Positions 17,586-26,033 of a DNA stretch of 64,000 bases are shown one piece after another. A model generated the notes under the pieces. The model was not told the origin of the DNA. It did not search any database and saw only the letters and a list, made by a program, of their open reading frames with translations. The stretch covers positions 20,669-84,668 of the forward strand of contig JAQVDS010000007.1 of assembly GCA_028697715.1 (NCBI GenBank), given 5' to 3'. Positions within the stretch are counted from its first letter, which is position 1; each line of letters opens with the position of its first letter. Both the position numbers and the translations under genes were made by a program. Source of the DNA: Acidithiobacillus sp. (GTDB lineage: Bacteria > Pseudomonadota > Gammaproteobacteria > Acidithiobacillales > Acidithiobacillaceae).

Positions 17586-17614
17586 TAGACAAGATTTTCC
17601 GGTAACATTATAAT
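17586..17614 (+). promoter_or_regulatory. Sigma70-type promoter for the DUF4870 gene
   Basis: TAGACA at 17586-17591 (5/6 to TTGACA), a 17-base spacer, and a perfect TATAAT at 17609-17614. The gene start is 30 bases downstream with AAGGGAG as ribosome-binding site. One of the best-formed promoters in the window. Confidence 0.75.
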
Positions 17615-17643
17615 TTCTATGAAACAACACAAGGGAGCGTCAC

Positions 17644-17997
17644 ATGTCGGAATCTACTACTGTAGTACCAGAAAATCCTAACGAAGATCGCAACATTGCC
17701 ACGCTCGTTCATGCGGGTGGCATTCTCTTTGGTTTTCTTCCCTCGCTCATTGTCTACCTGCTGAAAAAGCAGGAGGCCAACGCCTGGCTGCTAGGGCAGC
17801 TCAAAGAAGCCTTGAACTTCCAGATCACCATGCTGATTGGCTACGTGATTGCCACCATCCTCAGCTCTTTACTGATTGGTCTGTTTATTTTTCCGCTTCT
17901 TCTCATTGTCAACCTGGTGTTCTGTATTCTGGCGGCAGTAAAGACGAGTAGTGGTGAAGCCTACCGGTACCCAGCAATTCTGCGTCTGGTAAGCTGA
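17644..17997 (+). CDS. DUF4870 (Tic20-like) membrane protein
   Basis: A 117-residue protein with a polar N-terminus, NIATLVHAGGILFGFLPSLI (first helix), the family pair LKEALNFQITMLIGYVIA, and a third/fourth hydrophobic stretch LLIGLFIFPLLLIVNLVFCI before GEAYRYPAILRLV. The layout matches DUF4870/Tic20-like proteins of unknown function. It has its own strong promoter, convergent with nothing and followed by the ABC-F leader. Confidence 0.8.
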   Translation: MSESTTVVPENPNEDRNIATLVHAGGILFGFLPSLIVYLLKKQEANAWLLGQLKEALNFQITMLIGYVIATILSSLLIGLFIFPLLLIVNLVFCILAAVKTSSGEAYRYPAILRLVS

Positions 17998-18016
17998 TCA
18001 GCGTCCGGCTCTTGTC

Positions 18017-18067
18017 GGGCAACACTGCCCTCCCCTAAGCTTAGCTGCTCATCTGGTTAAGGGAGGG
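18017..18067 (+). promoter_or_regulatory. SD-sequestering hairpin in the ABC-F leader
   Basis: CCCTCCC at 18028-18034 can pair with GGGAGGG at 18061-18067, which is the Shine-Dalgarno of the ABC-F gene; three more pairs (TAA 18036-18038 with TTA 18057-18059) extend it. An alternative small hairpin GGGCA/TGCCC (18017-18021 with 18026-18030) uses part of the same CCC, so the two structures exclude each other. This looks like a translational switch. No ligand or leader peptide was identified. Confidence 0.5.
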
Positions 18068-18074
18068 TAACGTC

Positions 18075-19910
18075 TTGCCCGTTCTGGAGTTGCATGATGC
18101 CCTCATCGAGTGGGGCGGCAGGGTACTACTGGATCACGCCGATCTGCGCGCCGAGGCTGGCGAGCGCATCGGTCTGATTGGCCGCAATGGTGAAGGCAAA
18201 TCTACCTTGCTTGCGGCACTCGCCGGGCAATATCTGCTGGACGGGGGCAGTTTGTGGATTGACCCGGCCCTGCGACGCGCGTTTTTGCCGCAGGAGCCCG
18301 AGCTTCCGGAGCAGCAGACCGTATTTGCGTACCTACTGGCCAGCCCCCAGGATAGCGCCAGCGGTGAGGCCCTTCACGACGACGCGCCAGAGCGATGGAC
18401 CCTCACGGCGCGAGCCGAGGCGCTCTGCGACAGCCTGGATCTGCCGCGCGAGCGGCAAATCAACGGCCTGTCCGGCGGGCAGAAAAAACGCTTGGCCATT
18501 GCCAGCACCCTGATTCACGGGGCAGAACTGCTATTTTTGGACGAGCCCACCAATCACATGGATCTGAGGGGTATCGAGGCTCTGGAAAAAACCTTGTTGC
18601 GCTATCGCGGCACGCTGTTCTTCGTGACCCACGACCGTCGTTTTCTGGAGTCCCTGTCTACTCGCATCATCGAACTCGACCGCGGCAAGCTGCGCAGCTT
18701 CCCTGGCCAGTTTTCCGTCTACCAGCAGCGCAAAGAGGAACTGCTCGCCGCCGAAGAGGCGGATCTCGGCCGCCTTGAACAACAACTGGCCAGTGAAGAG
18801 GCGTGGCTGCGGCAGGGCGTCAAGGCTCGTGCCAAACGCAACCAGGGTCGCCTGCGCCGACTGGAGCAACTGCGCGAGGAGCGCAAGCGCCGGCGGGGCC
18901 GGATCGGTGAAGCACAGATTCATATCCAGCAATCCGAACGTTCTGGCAATCTCGTCGCCGAGCTTGAGGGGGTTTCTCTGCGTTTTGGCCAGCAGCAGAT
19001 TTTGCGCGGCTTTTCCACCCGCATCGAACGCGGTGACCGGGTGGGGATCATCGGCCCCAATGGCGCCGGCAAAACCACCCTCCTGCGCCTGATCCTGGGG
19101 GAGCTGAAACCTGACAGTGGCAGTGTCCGTCTCGGCACGCGACAATCCATCGCTTACTTTGATCAGTTGCGCGAGCAGCTCGACCCGGAGACCCGGGTCG
19201 TCGACGTAATTGCCGATGGCAATGATTTCATCGATATCGATGGTGAGCGTCGACACGTACTCGGTTATCTGCAGGACTTTCTCTTTGCGCCGGATCGTGC
19301 CCGTGGCCTGGTAAAGGGGCTTTCCGGCGGGGAACGGGCCCGCCTGCTTCTCGCCCGCCTCTTTGCCAGACCTGCCAACATCCTGGTCCTGGACGAACCG
19401 ACCAACGACCTCGACCTGGAAAGTCTAGAGGTCCTGGAGGATCGTCTGTTGGCCTTTCCTGGCACGGTCCTGTTGGTCTCTCACGACCGGGATTTTCTCG
19501 ATCATGTAGTCACCCAGAGCATCGTCAGCCTGGGCGAGGGTCGCTGGCTGAACACCGCTGGCGGGCATCAGGAATTTCTCGCCTGGCAGGCGACACAAGC
19601 TATCCCGAGCGACGCCGAAAAGGCCAAGGGCCAAGAGGGCGCCAAGCCGCAGAGAGCAGCACGGCGCCCAAAATCTCTCAGCATGCGCGAGCGCAAGGAA
19701 CTGGACGAGTTGCCGGCACGGATCGAGGCCCTGGAGCAGGAGCAGGCGAGTCTCGCAGAACTGCTGGGCCAGCCCGAGACCTATCAGAGCAGCGAAAAAG
19801 CCATAGCCCTGCAGGCGGAAGCGGCGCGCATCAACGCCGAGTTGGAGGCCACTTATGCGCGCTGGGAGGCGCTGGAGACCAAGGAAGCAGAACTCAGTAA
19901 TACCGGGTAA
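18075..19910 (+). CDS. uup: ABC-F ATPase, Uup-like
   Basis: A 611-residue soluble twin-ATPase acting on ribosomes or branched DNA intermediates. First cassette: GRNGEGKST Walker A, LSGGQKKRLAIA signature, LLFLDEPTNHMDL Walker B; second cassette: GPNGAGKTTLL, LSGGERARLLLARL, ILVLDEPTNDLDL. A charged linker (residues 220-290) and a C-terminal coiled coil (SMRERKELDELPARIEALEQ onward) fit Uup. The TTG at 18075 is chosen because GGGAGGG lies seven bases upstream and translation begins at the conserved LELHDA. Confidence 0.9.
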   Translation: MPVLELHDALIEWGGRVLLDHADLRAEAGERIGLIGRNGEGKSTLLAALAGQYLLDGGSLWIDPALRRAFLPQEPELPEQQTVFAYLLASPQDSASGEALHDDAPERWTLTARAEALCDSLDLPRERQINGLSGGQKKRLAIASTLIHGAELLFLDEPTNHMDLRGIEALEKTLLRYRGTLFFVTHDRRFLESLSTRIIELDRGKLRSFPGQFSVYQQRKEELLAAEEADLGRLEQQLASEEAWLRQGVKARAKRNQGRLRRLEQLREERKRRRGRIGEAQIHIQQSERSGNLVAELEGVSLRFGQQQILRGFSTRIERGDRVGIIGPNGAGKTTLLRLILGELKPDSGSVRLGTRQSIAYFDQLREQLDPETRVVDVIADGNDFIDIDGERRHVLGYLQDFLFAPDRARGLVKGLSGGERARLLLARLFARPANILVLDEPTNDLDLESLEVLEDRLLAFPGTVLLVSHDRDFLDHVVTQSIVSLGEGRWLNTAGGHQEFLAWQATQAIPSDAEKAKGQEGAKPQRAARRPKSLSMRERKELDELPARIEALEQEQASLAELLGQPETYQSSEKAIALQAEAARINAELEATYARWEALETKEAELSNTG

Positions 19911-20189
19911 TCAGGGCAGTCGCAGAATTCGAATCACCAGGTAATCGGCAGCAGCCGGAACCAGCGTGGCGAGGACAGCAAGCCCCATCGCCAGCCATGG
20001 CGTGGGGATCTGCTGGGGACTGGGTACCCAACCATCCCACTGCCAGGGGGTTCCGGTAATGAGGTACGCCAGTAGCAGTCCGGGGATCAACAACAAAACG
20101 TCCACCAACAGTCCCAGCAGCACGGCGAGGAGCACCAACACGATTTGCACTAGGCCACGCAGGATGGGCATCAACCGCGATAGACCCAT
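19911..20189 (-). CDS. Small hydrophobic membrane protein, unknown
   Basis: A 92-residue protein with two or three hydrophobic segments: VQIVLVLLAVLLGLLVDVLLLIPGLL (split at the VD) and WLAMGLAVLATLVPAAADYLVI. No family recognised. It overlaps the preceding minus-strand gene by 19 bases and ends one base after the ABC-F stop, so it is the last gene of the penicillin-binding-protein unit. Confidence 0.6.
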   Translation of the reverse strand: MGLSRLMPILRGLVQIVLVLLAVLLGLLVDVLLLIPGLLLAYLITGTPWQWDGWVPSPQQIPTPWLAMGLAVLATLVPAAADYLVIRILRLP

Positions 20190-20494
20190 AGCAACACATC
20201 ATGACGCGGCAACCGGACACTTTTACCCGAGGAAAAATACAGGGTGGCAGTCGATGAAAAGGCGGCATTGCTGGCCAAGGGTTTGACGCGATAGGCGCCC
20301 GGCCAGTCCGGCGCAGCCTCCACCAGGACTCCAGCATGCCGCAGAATTTGCGCGCCTTGGGCGTTGATTTCGAGGTGTGAGAGCGGCACGCGGGCGAACA
20401 GAGCGACGAGCAGAATCCCGAGCAGAATCAGCGCCACGCCGCCGGCCAGGATGCCTGCCATCCAACGGTCTACCCTATCCATGCTTTTTCTCAA
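20171..20494 (-). CDS. Single-span membrane protein, unknown
   Basis: A 107-residue protein: one N-terminal membrane helix (AGILAGGVALILLGILLVAL) and a soluble, probably periplasmic domain of about 70 residues (ALFARVPLSHLEIN, YFSSGKSVRLPRHDVLLW). The TTG at 20494 is preferred to the ATG at 20482 because GGAGG lies six bases before it, inside the upstream gene's 3' end, and the start overlaps that gene's stop (TTGA). Function unknown; position suggests a link to cell-wall synthesis. Confidence 0.6.
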   Translation of the reverse strand: MRKSMDRVDRWMAGILAGGVALILLGILLVALFARVPLSHLEINAQGAQILRHAGVLVEAAPDWPGAYRVKPLASNAAFSSTATLYFSSGKSVRLPRHDVLLWVYRG

Positions 20495-22257
20495 TTTCCG
20501 CCTCCTTCCGCCCAGATCTCTGCCTGCGCCTGCGTGATCTGCTTAGTGGCCGAGGCGCAAGGGTGCGTCCCACACCAACGCGGTGCGATTCCCAGTTGCT
20601 GCAGGGCATGGTGCATGGTCACGCGAAACACCGGTGCCGACTCCACACCACCAAAGTTCCAATACCGAGTACTGCCGCGCAAGGATACCGCCATCACCAG
20701 ATCGGGCGCAAAACCGGGGGCAAAACCGACGAAGGTGGCATTGGTCTTGTTCTTCTGGAAACCATCCTTGCCATTGGCGAGGTTGGCGGTACCGGTTTTG
20801 CCCCCCACCACGTAGCCAGGAATGGCGGCGAGAATGCCGGTGCCATTCGCGCTACAAACTCCCTCGAGCCAATGGCGCAAGTGCTTGGCGATCCCTTCTG
20901 CCATGATGCGATCGCGACGGGTGGGTTGTCCGGCAATCAGGATCGGTTGCACATGCACGCCGCCATTGGCGATGGCGGCATAGCCCTCGGCCAGCTGCAG
21001 GGTCGTCACTGATACACCGTAGCCCAGGGCGATGGTGGCATGGCGTGCCTTGTCCCAGGTGTTGGGCGGCGGCAGGACCCCACTGGTACCCCCGTCGAAG
21101 CCCAAGTCAGGGTCCTGCCCAAAGCCGGCCTTGCGGTACATGTTGTAGATAGCGTCCGGTGCGGTGCGCAAGGCGATCTTAGCCGCGCCAATGTCACTCG
21201 AATATTTGAGGATGTGAGCCACATCGAGTTCCTGGTGGACGACATCGTCACGCAAACAGAAACCCCCGATAGGCAGGCAATGCGATACGTTGAAGCTTTC
21301 GTCCGGCTGAATGCTGCCAGTAGCCAATGCGGCAGCGACGACAAAGGGTTTCATCACCGACCCCGGCTCAAAGGCCTGATGCACTGCATTGTTCACGTAG
21401 TCGTCAGGACTGGCACAGCCATTTTGCATATTCGGATTGCAGGACGGCACGCTGACCATGGCGAGAATCTGGCCGGTGTGCACATTCATGACCACCGCCG
21501 AACCGTTCTCCGCGCCAAAGTGCTTCTGGGCAGCGCGCAAGGTCATATAGGCCCAGTACTGGATCTGCGGCTGAATGGTGAGGTGCAGGTCATGGCCGTT
21601 CTGCGCCGGCTGCGTCTGTAATACCCGCAGGATGTCACCCTTGCCATCCACGAGCACCTTTTCCCGCCCGGGCTTGCCCTGCAACCAACTGTCAAAACCG
21701 CGTTCCAGTCCCGCTGCACCGTGATGATCCAGATGCACCAGACCGAGCAGCGGGGTCGTTACCGAACCCAGAGGGTAGTAGCTGCGGCTGGTTTTTTCGA
21801 CGTAGATACCAGGTACATGCAGCTTTTCCAGTTCCTGGCCCAGCTGCGGATGCACCTGACGCAGAAGATAGACAAACTGCGCCGACCCCCGCTGGAGGCG
21901 GGCTTCCAGCTCATTTCCCGAAATCTGCAGTGCCTGGGCGACGGCTGGCCACTCTTTGCGGTAGTGCTGGAAGATTCGCGGATCGGCCCAGATGGTGACA
22001 GCGGGGACATTGACCGCCAGGGCCTGCCCGTTGGCGGCATAAATGATGCCGCGCTGGGCTGGCAAGGGACGCTCCTGCACGTAGCGCATCTCGCCTTGCC
22101 CACGTAGCAGGTGCCTCTGCAGGAACTGTAATTCGGTATCGCGGCCCAACACCAGGGCCAAGCCGCCAAGGATAAGCAGAATCAGGAGGCCGGCACGCCA
22201 GCCGGGCAGGGATCGAAAGCGCGGACTGGGTTCCCGGCTCATGGCTTGCGCGGGCAA
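20491..22257 (-). CDS. Class B penicillin-binding protein (FtsI/PBP3-like transpeptidase)
   Basis: A 588-residue inner-membrane DD-transpeptidase. A cytoplasmic tail and membrane helix (AGLLILLILGGLALVL) precede the PBP dimerisation region (PLPAQRGIIYAANGQALAVN) and the transpeptidase domain with EPGSVMKPF (Ser300, Lys303), YSSDIG (Ser-x-Asp rather than Ser-x-Asn) and GGKTGTA (Lys487). The motifs make an active enzyme likely. It is not in a division (mra/dcw) cluster but with small membrane proteins, so it may be a second FtsI-like paralogue. An alternative start is the ATG at 22242. Confidence 0.85.
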   Translation of the reverse strand: MPAQAMSREPSPRFRSLPGWRAGLLILLILGGLALVLGRDTELQFLQRHLLRGQGEMRYVQERPLPAQRGIIYAANGQALAVNVPAVTIWADPRIFQHYRKEWPAVAQALQISGNELEARLQRGSAQFVYLLRQVHPQLGQELEKLHVPGIYVEKTSRSYYPLGSVTTPLLGLVHLDHHGAAGLERGFDSWLQGKPGREKVLVDGKGDILRVLQTQPAQNGHDLHLTIQPQIQYWAYMTLRAAQKHFGAENGSAVVMNVHTGQILAMVSVPSCNPNMQNGCASPDDYVNNAVHQAFEPGSVMKPFVVAAALATGSIQPDESFNVSHCLPIGGFCLRDDVVHQELDVAHILKYSSDIGAAKIALRTAPDAIYNMYRKAGFGQDPDLGFDGGTSGVLPPPNTWDKARHATIALGYGVSVTTLQLAEGYAAIANGGVHVQPILIAGQPTRRDRIMAEGIAKHLRHWLEGVCSANGTGILAAIPGYVVGGKTGTANLANGKDGFQKNKTNATFVGFAPGFAPDLVMAVSLRGSTRYWNFGGVESAPVFRVTMHHALQQLGIAPRWCGTHPCASATKQITQAQAEIWAEGGGN

Positions 22258-22424
22258 AGCGGGTCGCTACAGGGGATAGCTGATCGCGGCGGAAAGTAGC
22301 GCGCACAGCGGCGGCATTGCTGCAGATCCTGCATCATTGGCTGTCCTCGCTGCAGATGCCTTGCCCAGCGCCAGCGCCACACGCCATAGGCAGCAATGGC
22401 AATCAGGATGAGATATTTCCACAT
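22239..22424 (-). CDS. PP0621-type small zinc-ribbon membrane protein
   Basis: A 61-residue protein: N-terminal membrane helix (MWKYLILIAIAAYGVWRW), a short basic linker, then a Cys cluster CRRCARYFPPRSAIPCSD ending LCPRK, resembling the PP0621 family of anchored zinc-ribbon proteins. Function unknown. It overlaps the start of the penicillin-binding protein by 19 bases. A longer frame runs antisense into the tRNA and is not used. Confidence 0.65.
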   Translation of the reverse strand: MWKYLILIAIAAYGVWRWRWARHLQRGQPMMQDLQQCRRCARYFPPRSAIPCSDPLCPRKP

Positions 22425-22447
22425 CCGACCAGCGGTCTCCCTTATAG

Positions 22448-22474
22448 AAAAAACGCCTGCTATGCAAGCAGGCG
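22448..22474 (-). terminator. Intrinsic terminator after tRNA-Pro / ispB
   Basis: On the minus strand CGCCTGCT (22474-22467) pairs with AGCAGGCG (22461-22454) around TGCAT, followed by six T (22453-22448). It lies eight bases beyond the CCA end of the tRNA and separates this transcript from the PP0621-like gene. Confidence 0.85.
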
Positions 22475-22481
22475 CTGTTGT

Positions 22482-22558
<77 letters not shown>

Positions 22559-22563
22559 ATGCG

Positions 22564-23532
22564 TTAGTGATCACGATGGACCGCAAAATCTGCCAAAAAC
22601 CGTAGAGCTTCCTTCTCGGAACACTCTGGAAAGTCCTGCAGGCAATCGCGTGCCTGACGGGCGATTTTTTCAGCAGAGCGCAAAGTGTATGCAATGGCAT
22701 CGGTCTTGGCAATGATTTCGAGAACCTGAGGGAGATGCTGACGCGTTTCATCAGCGAGAGCAGCGCGCAGAATGGCTTGTTCCGCCGGGCTCGCCTCACG
22801 CATGGCGTGGATGAAAGGCAAGGTGGCCTTGCCATCGGCTAGATCGTCACCGCGATTTTTGCCCATGCGTTCGGCAGCGGCCTCATAGTCTAGGGCATCA
22901 TCCATGAGCTGGAAAGCCGTTCCCAGGAGCCGACCATATTCGGCCAGGGCATTTTCCTGCTCGACAGACATCCGATTGACAATGGCTGCCAGACGCGCGG
23001 CGGCCTCAAAAAGCTTGGCGGTCTTGGCGGCGATTACGGCATAGTAACTCTCGGGATCGAGGTCGGCATCGTTGGCGTTTTCCAGCTGCGCCACCTCGCC
23101 TTGCGAGATGACACTGGTAGCCTCAGCCATGGTCGCCATGATCCGCATGTCGCCATCTTTGACCATCATCTCGAAGGAGCGGGCATAGAGAAAATCACCG
23201 ACCAGAATCGCCGCGGCGTTGCCCCAGATCTGATTGGCGGTGGCATTACTGCGCCGCAATTCGGAACCATCCACCACATCGTCGTGCAACAGGGTGGCGG
23301 TGTGAATGAACTCCACGACCGCTGCCAGGGGAATGGGTCGGCCACTGCGATCTCCTCCCAGGCGCGCCGCGAGCAGAAGGATAATGGGGCGTAGACGCTT
23401 ACCGCCGGCATTGACAAGATACGCACCCATGGCAGGGATGGTGGGCACGCCAGATTGCAACTGTTCCTGGATGATGCGGTTCACTGCCAGCATGTCGGCC
23501 TGGACAAGCTCTTTTACGCCAGCAAAATCCAT
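22564..23532 (-). CDS. ispB: Polyprenyl diphosphate synthase (octaprenyl, IspB-like)
   Basis: Builds the long isoprenoid tail of ubiquinone by adding IPP units. The 322-residue product has GGKRLRPIILLLAARL, the first Asp-rich motif LLHDDVVDGSELRRS, and the second motif LMDDALDYEA, with KNRGDDLADGKATLP following. The ATG at 23532 starts MDFAGVKELV, as in IspB; a longer frame to 23628 is not supported. tRNA-Pro follows in the same direction. The alignment of product chain length cannot be read safely from sequence. Confidence 0.92.
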   Translation of the reverse strand: MDFAGVKELVQADMLAVNRIIQEQLQSGVPTIPAMGAYLVNAGGKRLRPIILLLAARLGGDRSGRPIPLAAVVEFIHTATLLHDDVVDGSELRRSNATANQIWGNAAAILVGDFLYARSFEMMVKDGDMRIMATMAEATSVISQGEVAQLENANDADLDPESYYAVIAAKTAKLFEAAARLAAIVNRMSVEQENALAEYGRLLGTAFQLMDDALDYEAAAERMGKNRGDDLADGKATLPFIHAMREASPAEQAILRAALADETRQHLPQVLEIIAKTDAIAYTLRSAEKIARQARDCLQDFPECSEKEALRFLADFAVHRDH

Positions 23533-23678
23533 TCTGTGCTCTCTCCCGCTATGGCGCGAACCCCATGACTCGCGCAAATTGTGGCAATTGTCGGTAGCCG
23601 GGCGCTTCTTTGTCAAGGCGATTTCCATCTTCGTACCCTATACTTGTATGCAACGTTACCCGGGAAGGAGTGTAGCCG

Positions 23679-26033
23679 ATGTCTCATGCACCATCGCCCA
23701 GCTGGCGCCACCCCGTCTGGGCCACGGCCCAGAAAAGTTGTGTTGGCGTTGCTCCCAAAAACAGCCGCGTGTGGTTTACCGTAGGGCGGGGAATCCTGAC
23801 GGAGGTTTTCTACCCCCGCATCGACATCCCGCAGATTCGCGATATGGGCTTCATCATTGCCGATGATCAAGGCTTTTGGGTGGAGATCAAAAACCTGGCC
23901 AACGACGAATTTCAACTCGAAGATCCGCAAATCCCACTACCCCGAATCATCCACCGTCATAAACGCTTCACCTTCTCCCTGCGCATCTGCCCCGACCCAG
24001 ATCGCGACGTCCTGCTGCTGGAATATTCCCTGGAAGGTGACGAGAAACTCCGCCCGTATCTGCTCTGTGCCGCCCGCCTGGGAGGGGACGCCACACAGAA
24101 TCAAGCTTGGTGTGGCAGCTGGGAGGGGCGCGAATTGCTTTGGGCCGAACAGGGACCTTTTGGCCTGGCCCTGCTCTGCCAAAACCAGGAGGGACTACCG
24201 GGCTATTTCCGTCGCTCCGTGGGTGAGGTCGGCGCGAGCGATCTCTGGCAGGACTTCAATCAGAATGGTCGTATGCTTTGGCACTACGACAGCGCCGGGC
24301 CCGGCGAGGTGGCTTTATCAGGTGAATTACCACGACAGGGGCATCTGGCGCTGGGTCTCGGCAGCAGCAAAGAAGCGGCTGCCACCAATGCCTGGGCCTC
24401 GCTCGTCTGTGGCTTCGCGCAAATTGCCGAGGAATATCAGACGGCCTGGCACAATTGGCATCGTCAGCATCCCTTACCACGCAGCTTCGCACGCAAGATT
24501 CCCGAGGATCTGCATACCCTTTATGCCCGCTCGGTCAATGTCCTCAAAGTGCACGAGGATCACACCTTTCCCGGTGCCCGCGTGGCGAGTCTTTCCGTGC
24601 CCTGGGGCGAGGCCAGCGACAGCCGTGGCGGGTATCACTTGGTCTGGTCTCGCGATCTGGTGGAAAGTGCCGGCGCTCTGGTAGCCATCGGTGCCCTGGG
24701 CGAGGCTCGCCAGGTATTGGCCTACCTGATCAGCACCCAACAGGCCGACGGGCACTGGCTACAGAATCAGTGGCTGGGCGGCAAACCCTTCTGGCAAGGC
24801 ATTCAGCTCGATGAAGCCGGCTTCCCCGTGTTGCTCGCCAGCCTGCTACAGGAACGCGAGGCCTTGCAAGACATGGCGGTCACCGACATGATCCAGCGCG
24901 CCCTGCAATTCATCGTGCGCGAAGGGCCGGTTACCGGCCAGGATCGCTGGGAAGAAGATGGTGGCATCAATGCTTTTACCCTCGCCGTCGCCATCGCTGC
25001 ATTAGTCGAGGGGGCGTCCTTTCTGGAAGGCAAGGCGGCGGAGTGCGCCCTGATGCTCGCAGACTATTGGAATGTCCATCTGGAAGAGTGGACCTTTACG
25101 CGTGGTACCGATCTCGCCCGGCGTTTTCAGGTATCGGGTTACTTCATGCGCATTGCTCCAGCCGACGTCCTTACCCATGACGGGGCCAAGGATGAATGGA
25201 TGCTGATCAAGAACCGCGCTCAGGATCCGCACTGGTCCGCCAACGAACAGGTGGCTACGGACTTCTTACAATTGGTGCGCTATGGTTTACGTGCCGCCGA
25301 CGATCCGCATATTCAGGATTCGGTCAAGGTCATGGATGGCTTGCTCAAGAGCGACACACCCAGCGGTCCGGTCTGGCACCGCTACAACGGCGATGGCTAC
25401 GGCGAGCATCGCGACGGCAGCCCCTTCGACGGTACGGGCATCGGGCGCGGCTGGCCGCTGCTCACTGGCGAGCGCGGCCATTATGCCCTCGCTGCCGGGG
25501 AAGATCCGCTGCCCTACCTGCGCGCCATGGCGACCATGACCGGCGCGGGCGGTCTGTTACCGGAACAGATCTGGGAAAGTGATCCGATTCCCGAAAAGGG
25601 GCTGTTTCCAGGTAAGCCCAGCGGCTCCGCCATGCCCCTCTGCTGGACCCACGGCGAATTTCTCAAGCTCTGCCACAGCACGATCAAAGGGCATGCCGTG
25701 GATCGTCCAGCGCAGACCTGGAAACGTTACGCGGGCAAGAAGCCGGAACTGGACTACCGCATCTGGCGTCTACGCCATCGGCCACGCAAATTGCTCGCTG
25801 GACAAGAGCTGCGCATTCTCCTGGCTGCCCCTTTCCGTATCCATTGGGGCATCGATGGTTGGCAGAAGGTACAGGATCTCGATGCCGAAGACTGGGGTCT
25901 GGGATACCTGGCCTGCCTGCCTACCCGCAAATTACGCCCCGGGCAGAGCCTACAGTTCGCCTTGTATTGGGCAGACAGCCAGAGTTGGCAAGGAGAAGAC
26001 TTTTCCGTGCAGATTATTGGAGGTGTAGCATGA
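23679..26033 (+). CDS. Glycoside hydrolase family 15 (glucoamylase/glucodextranase-like)
   Basis: A 784-residue enzyme expected to release glucose from an alpha-glucan. The N-terminal beta-sandwich (residues 1-270) resembles the glucodextranase N domain, with TEVFYPRIDIPQIRDMGFI; the alpha/alpha barrel follows with GYHLVWSRDLVESAGAL, GHWLQNQWLGGKPFW, WEEDGGINAFTLAVAI (general acid region), GTGIGRGWPLLTGERGHY and GGLLPEQIWE (catalytic base region). No signal peptide is seen, so it is probably cytoplasmic and may act on stored glycogen or trehalose-type glucan. AAGGAG lies nine bases before the ATG. First gene of a four-gene operon. Confidence 0.9.
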   Translation: MSHAPSPSWRHPVWATAQKSCVGVAPKNSRVWFTVGRGILTEVFYPRIDIPQIRDMGFIIADDQGFWVEIKNLANDEFQLEDPQIPLPRIIHRHKRFTFSLRICPDPDRDVLLLEYSLEGDEKLRPYLLCAARLGGDATQNQAWCGSWEGRELLWAEQGPFGLALLCQNQEGLPGYFRRSVGEVGASDLWQDFNQNGRMLWHYDSAGPGEVALSGELPRQGHLALGLGSSKEAAATNAWASLVCGFAQIAEEYQTAWHNWHRQHPLPRSFARKIPEDLHTLYARSVNVLKVHEDHTFPGARVASLSVPWGEASDSRGGYHLVWSRDLVESAGALVAIGALGEARQVLAYLISTQQADGHWLQNQWLGGKPFWQGIQLDEAGFPVLLASLLQEREALQDMAVTDMIQRALQFIVREGPVTGQDRWEEDGGINAFTLAVAIAALVEGASFLEGKAAECALMLADYWNVHLEEWTFTRGTDLARRFQVSGYFMRIAPADVLTHDGAKDEWMLIKNRAQDPHWSANEQVATDFLQLVRYGLRAADDPHIQDSVKVMDGLLKSDTPSGPVWHRYNGDGYGEHRDGSPFDGTGIGRGWPLLTGERGHYALAAGEDPLPYLRAMATMTGAGGLLPEQIWESDPIPEKGLFPGKPSGSAMPLCWTHGEFLKLCHSTIKGHAVDRPAQTWKRYAGKKPELDYRIWRLRHRPRKLLAGQELRILLAAPFRIHWGIDGWQKVQDLDAEDWGLGYLACLPTRKLRPGQSLQFALYWADSQSWQGEDFSVQIIGGVA

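Noticed and set aside
20491..22257. Damaged active site because the second motif is SSD rather than SSN
   Set aside because: Ser-x-Asp is also found in functional class B enzymes such as E. coli PBP2, and the mrdA in this window has SVD as well.
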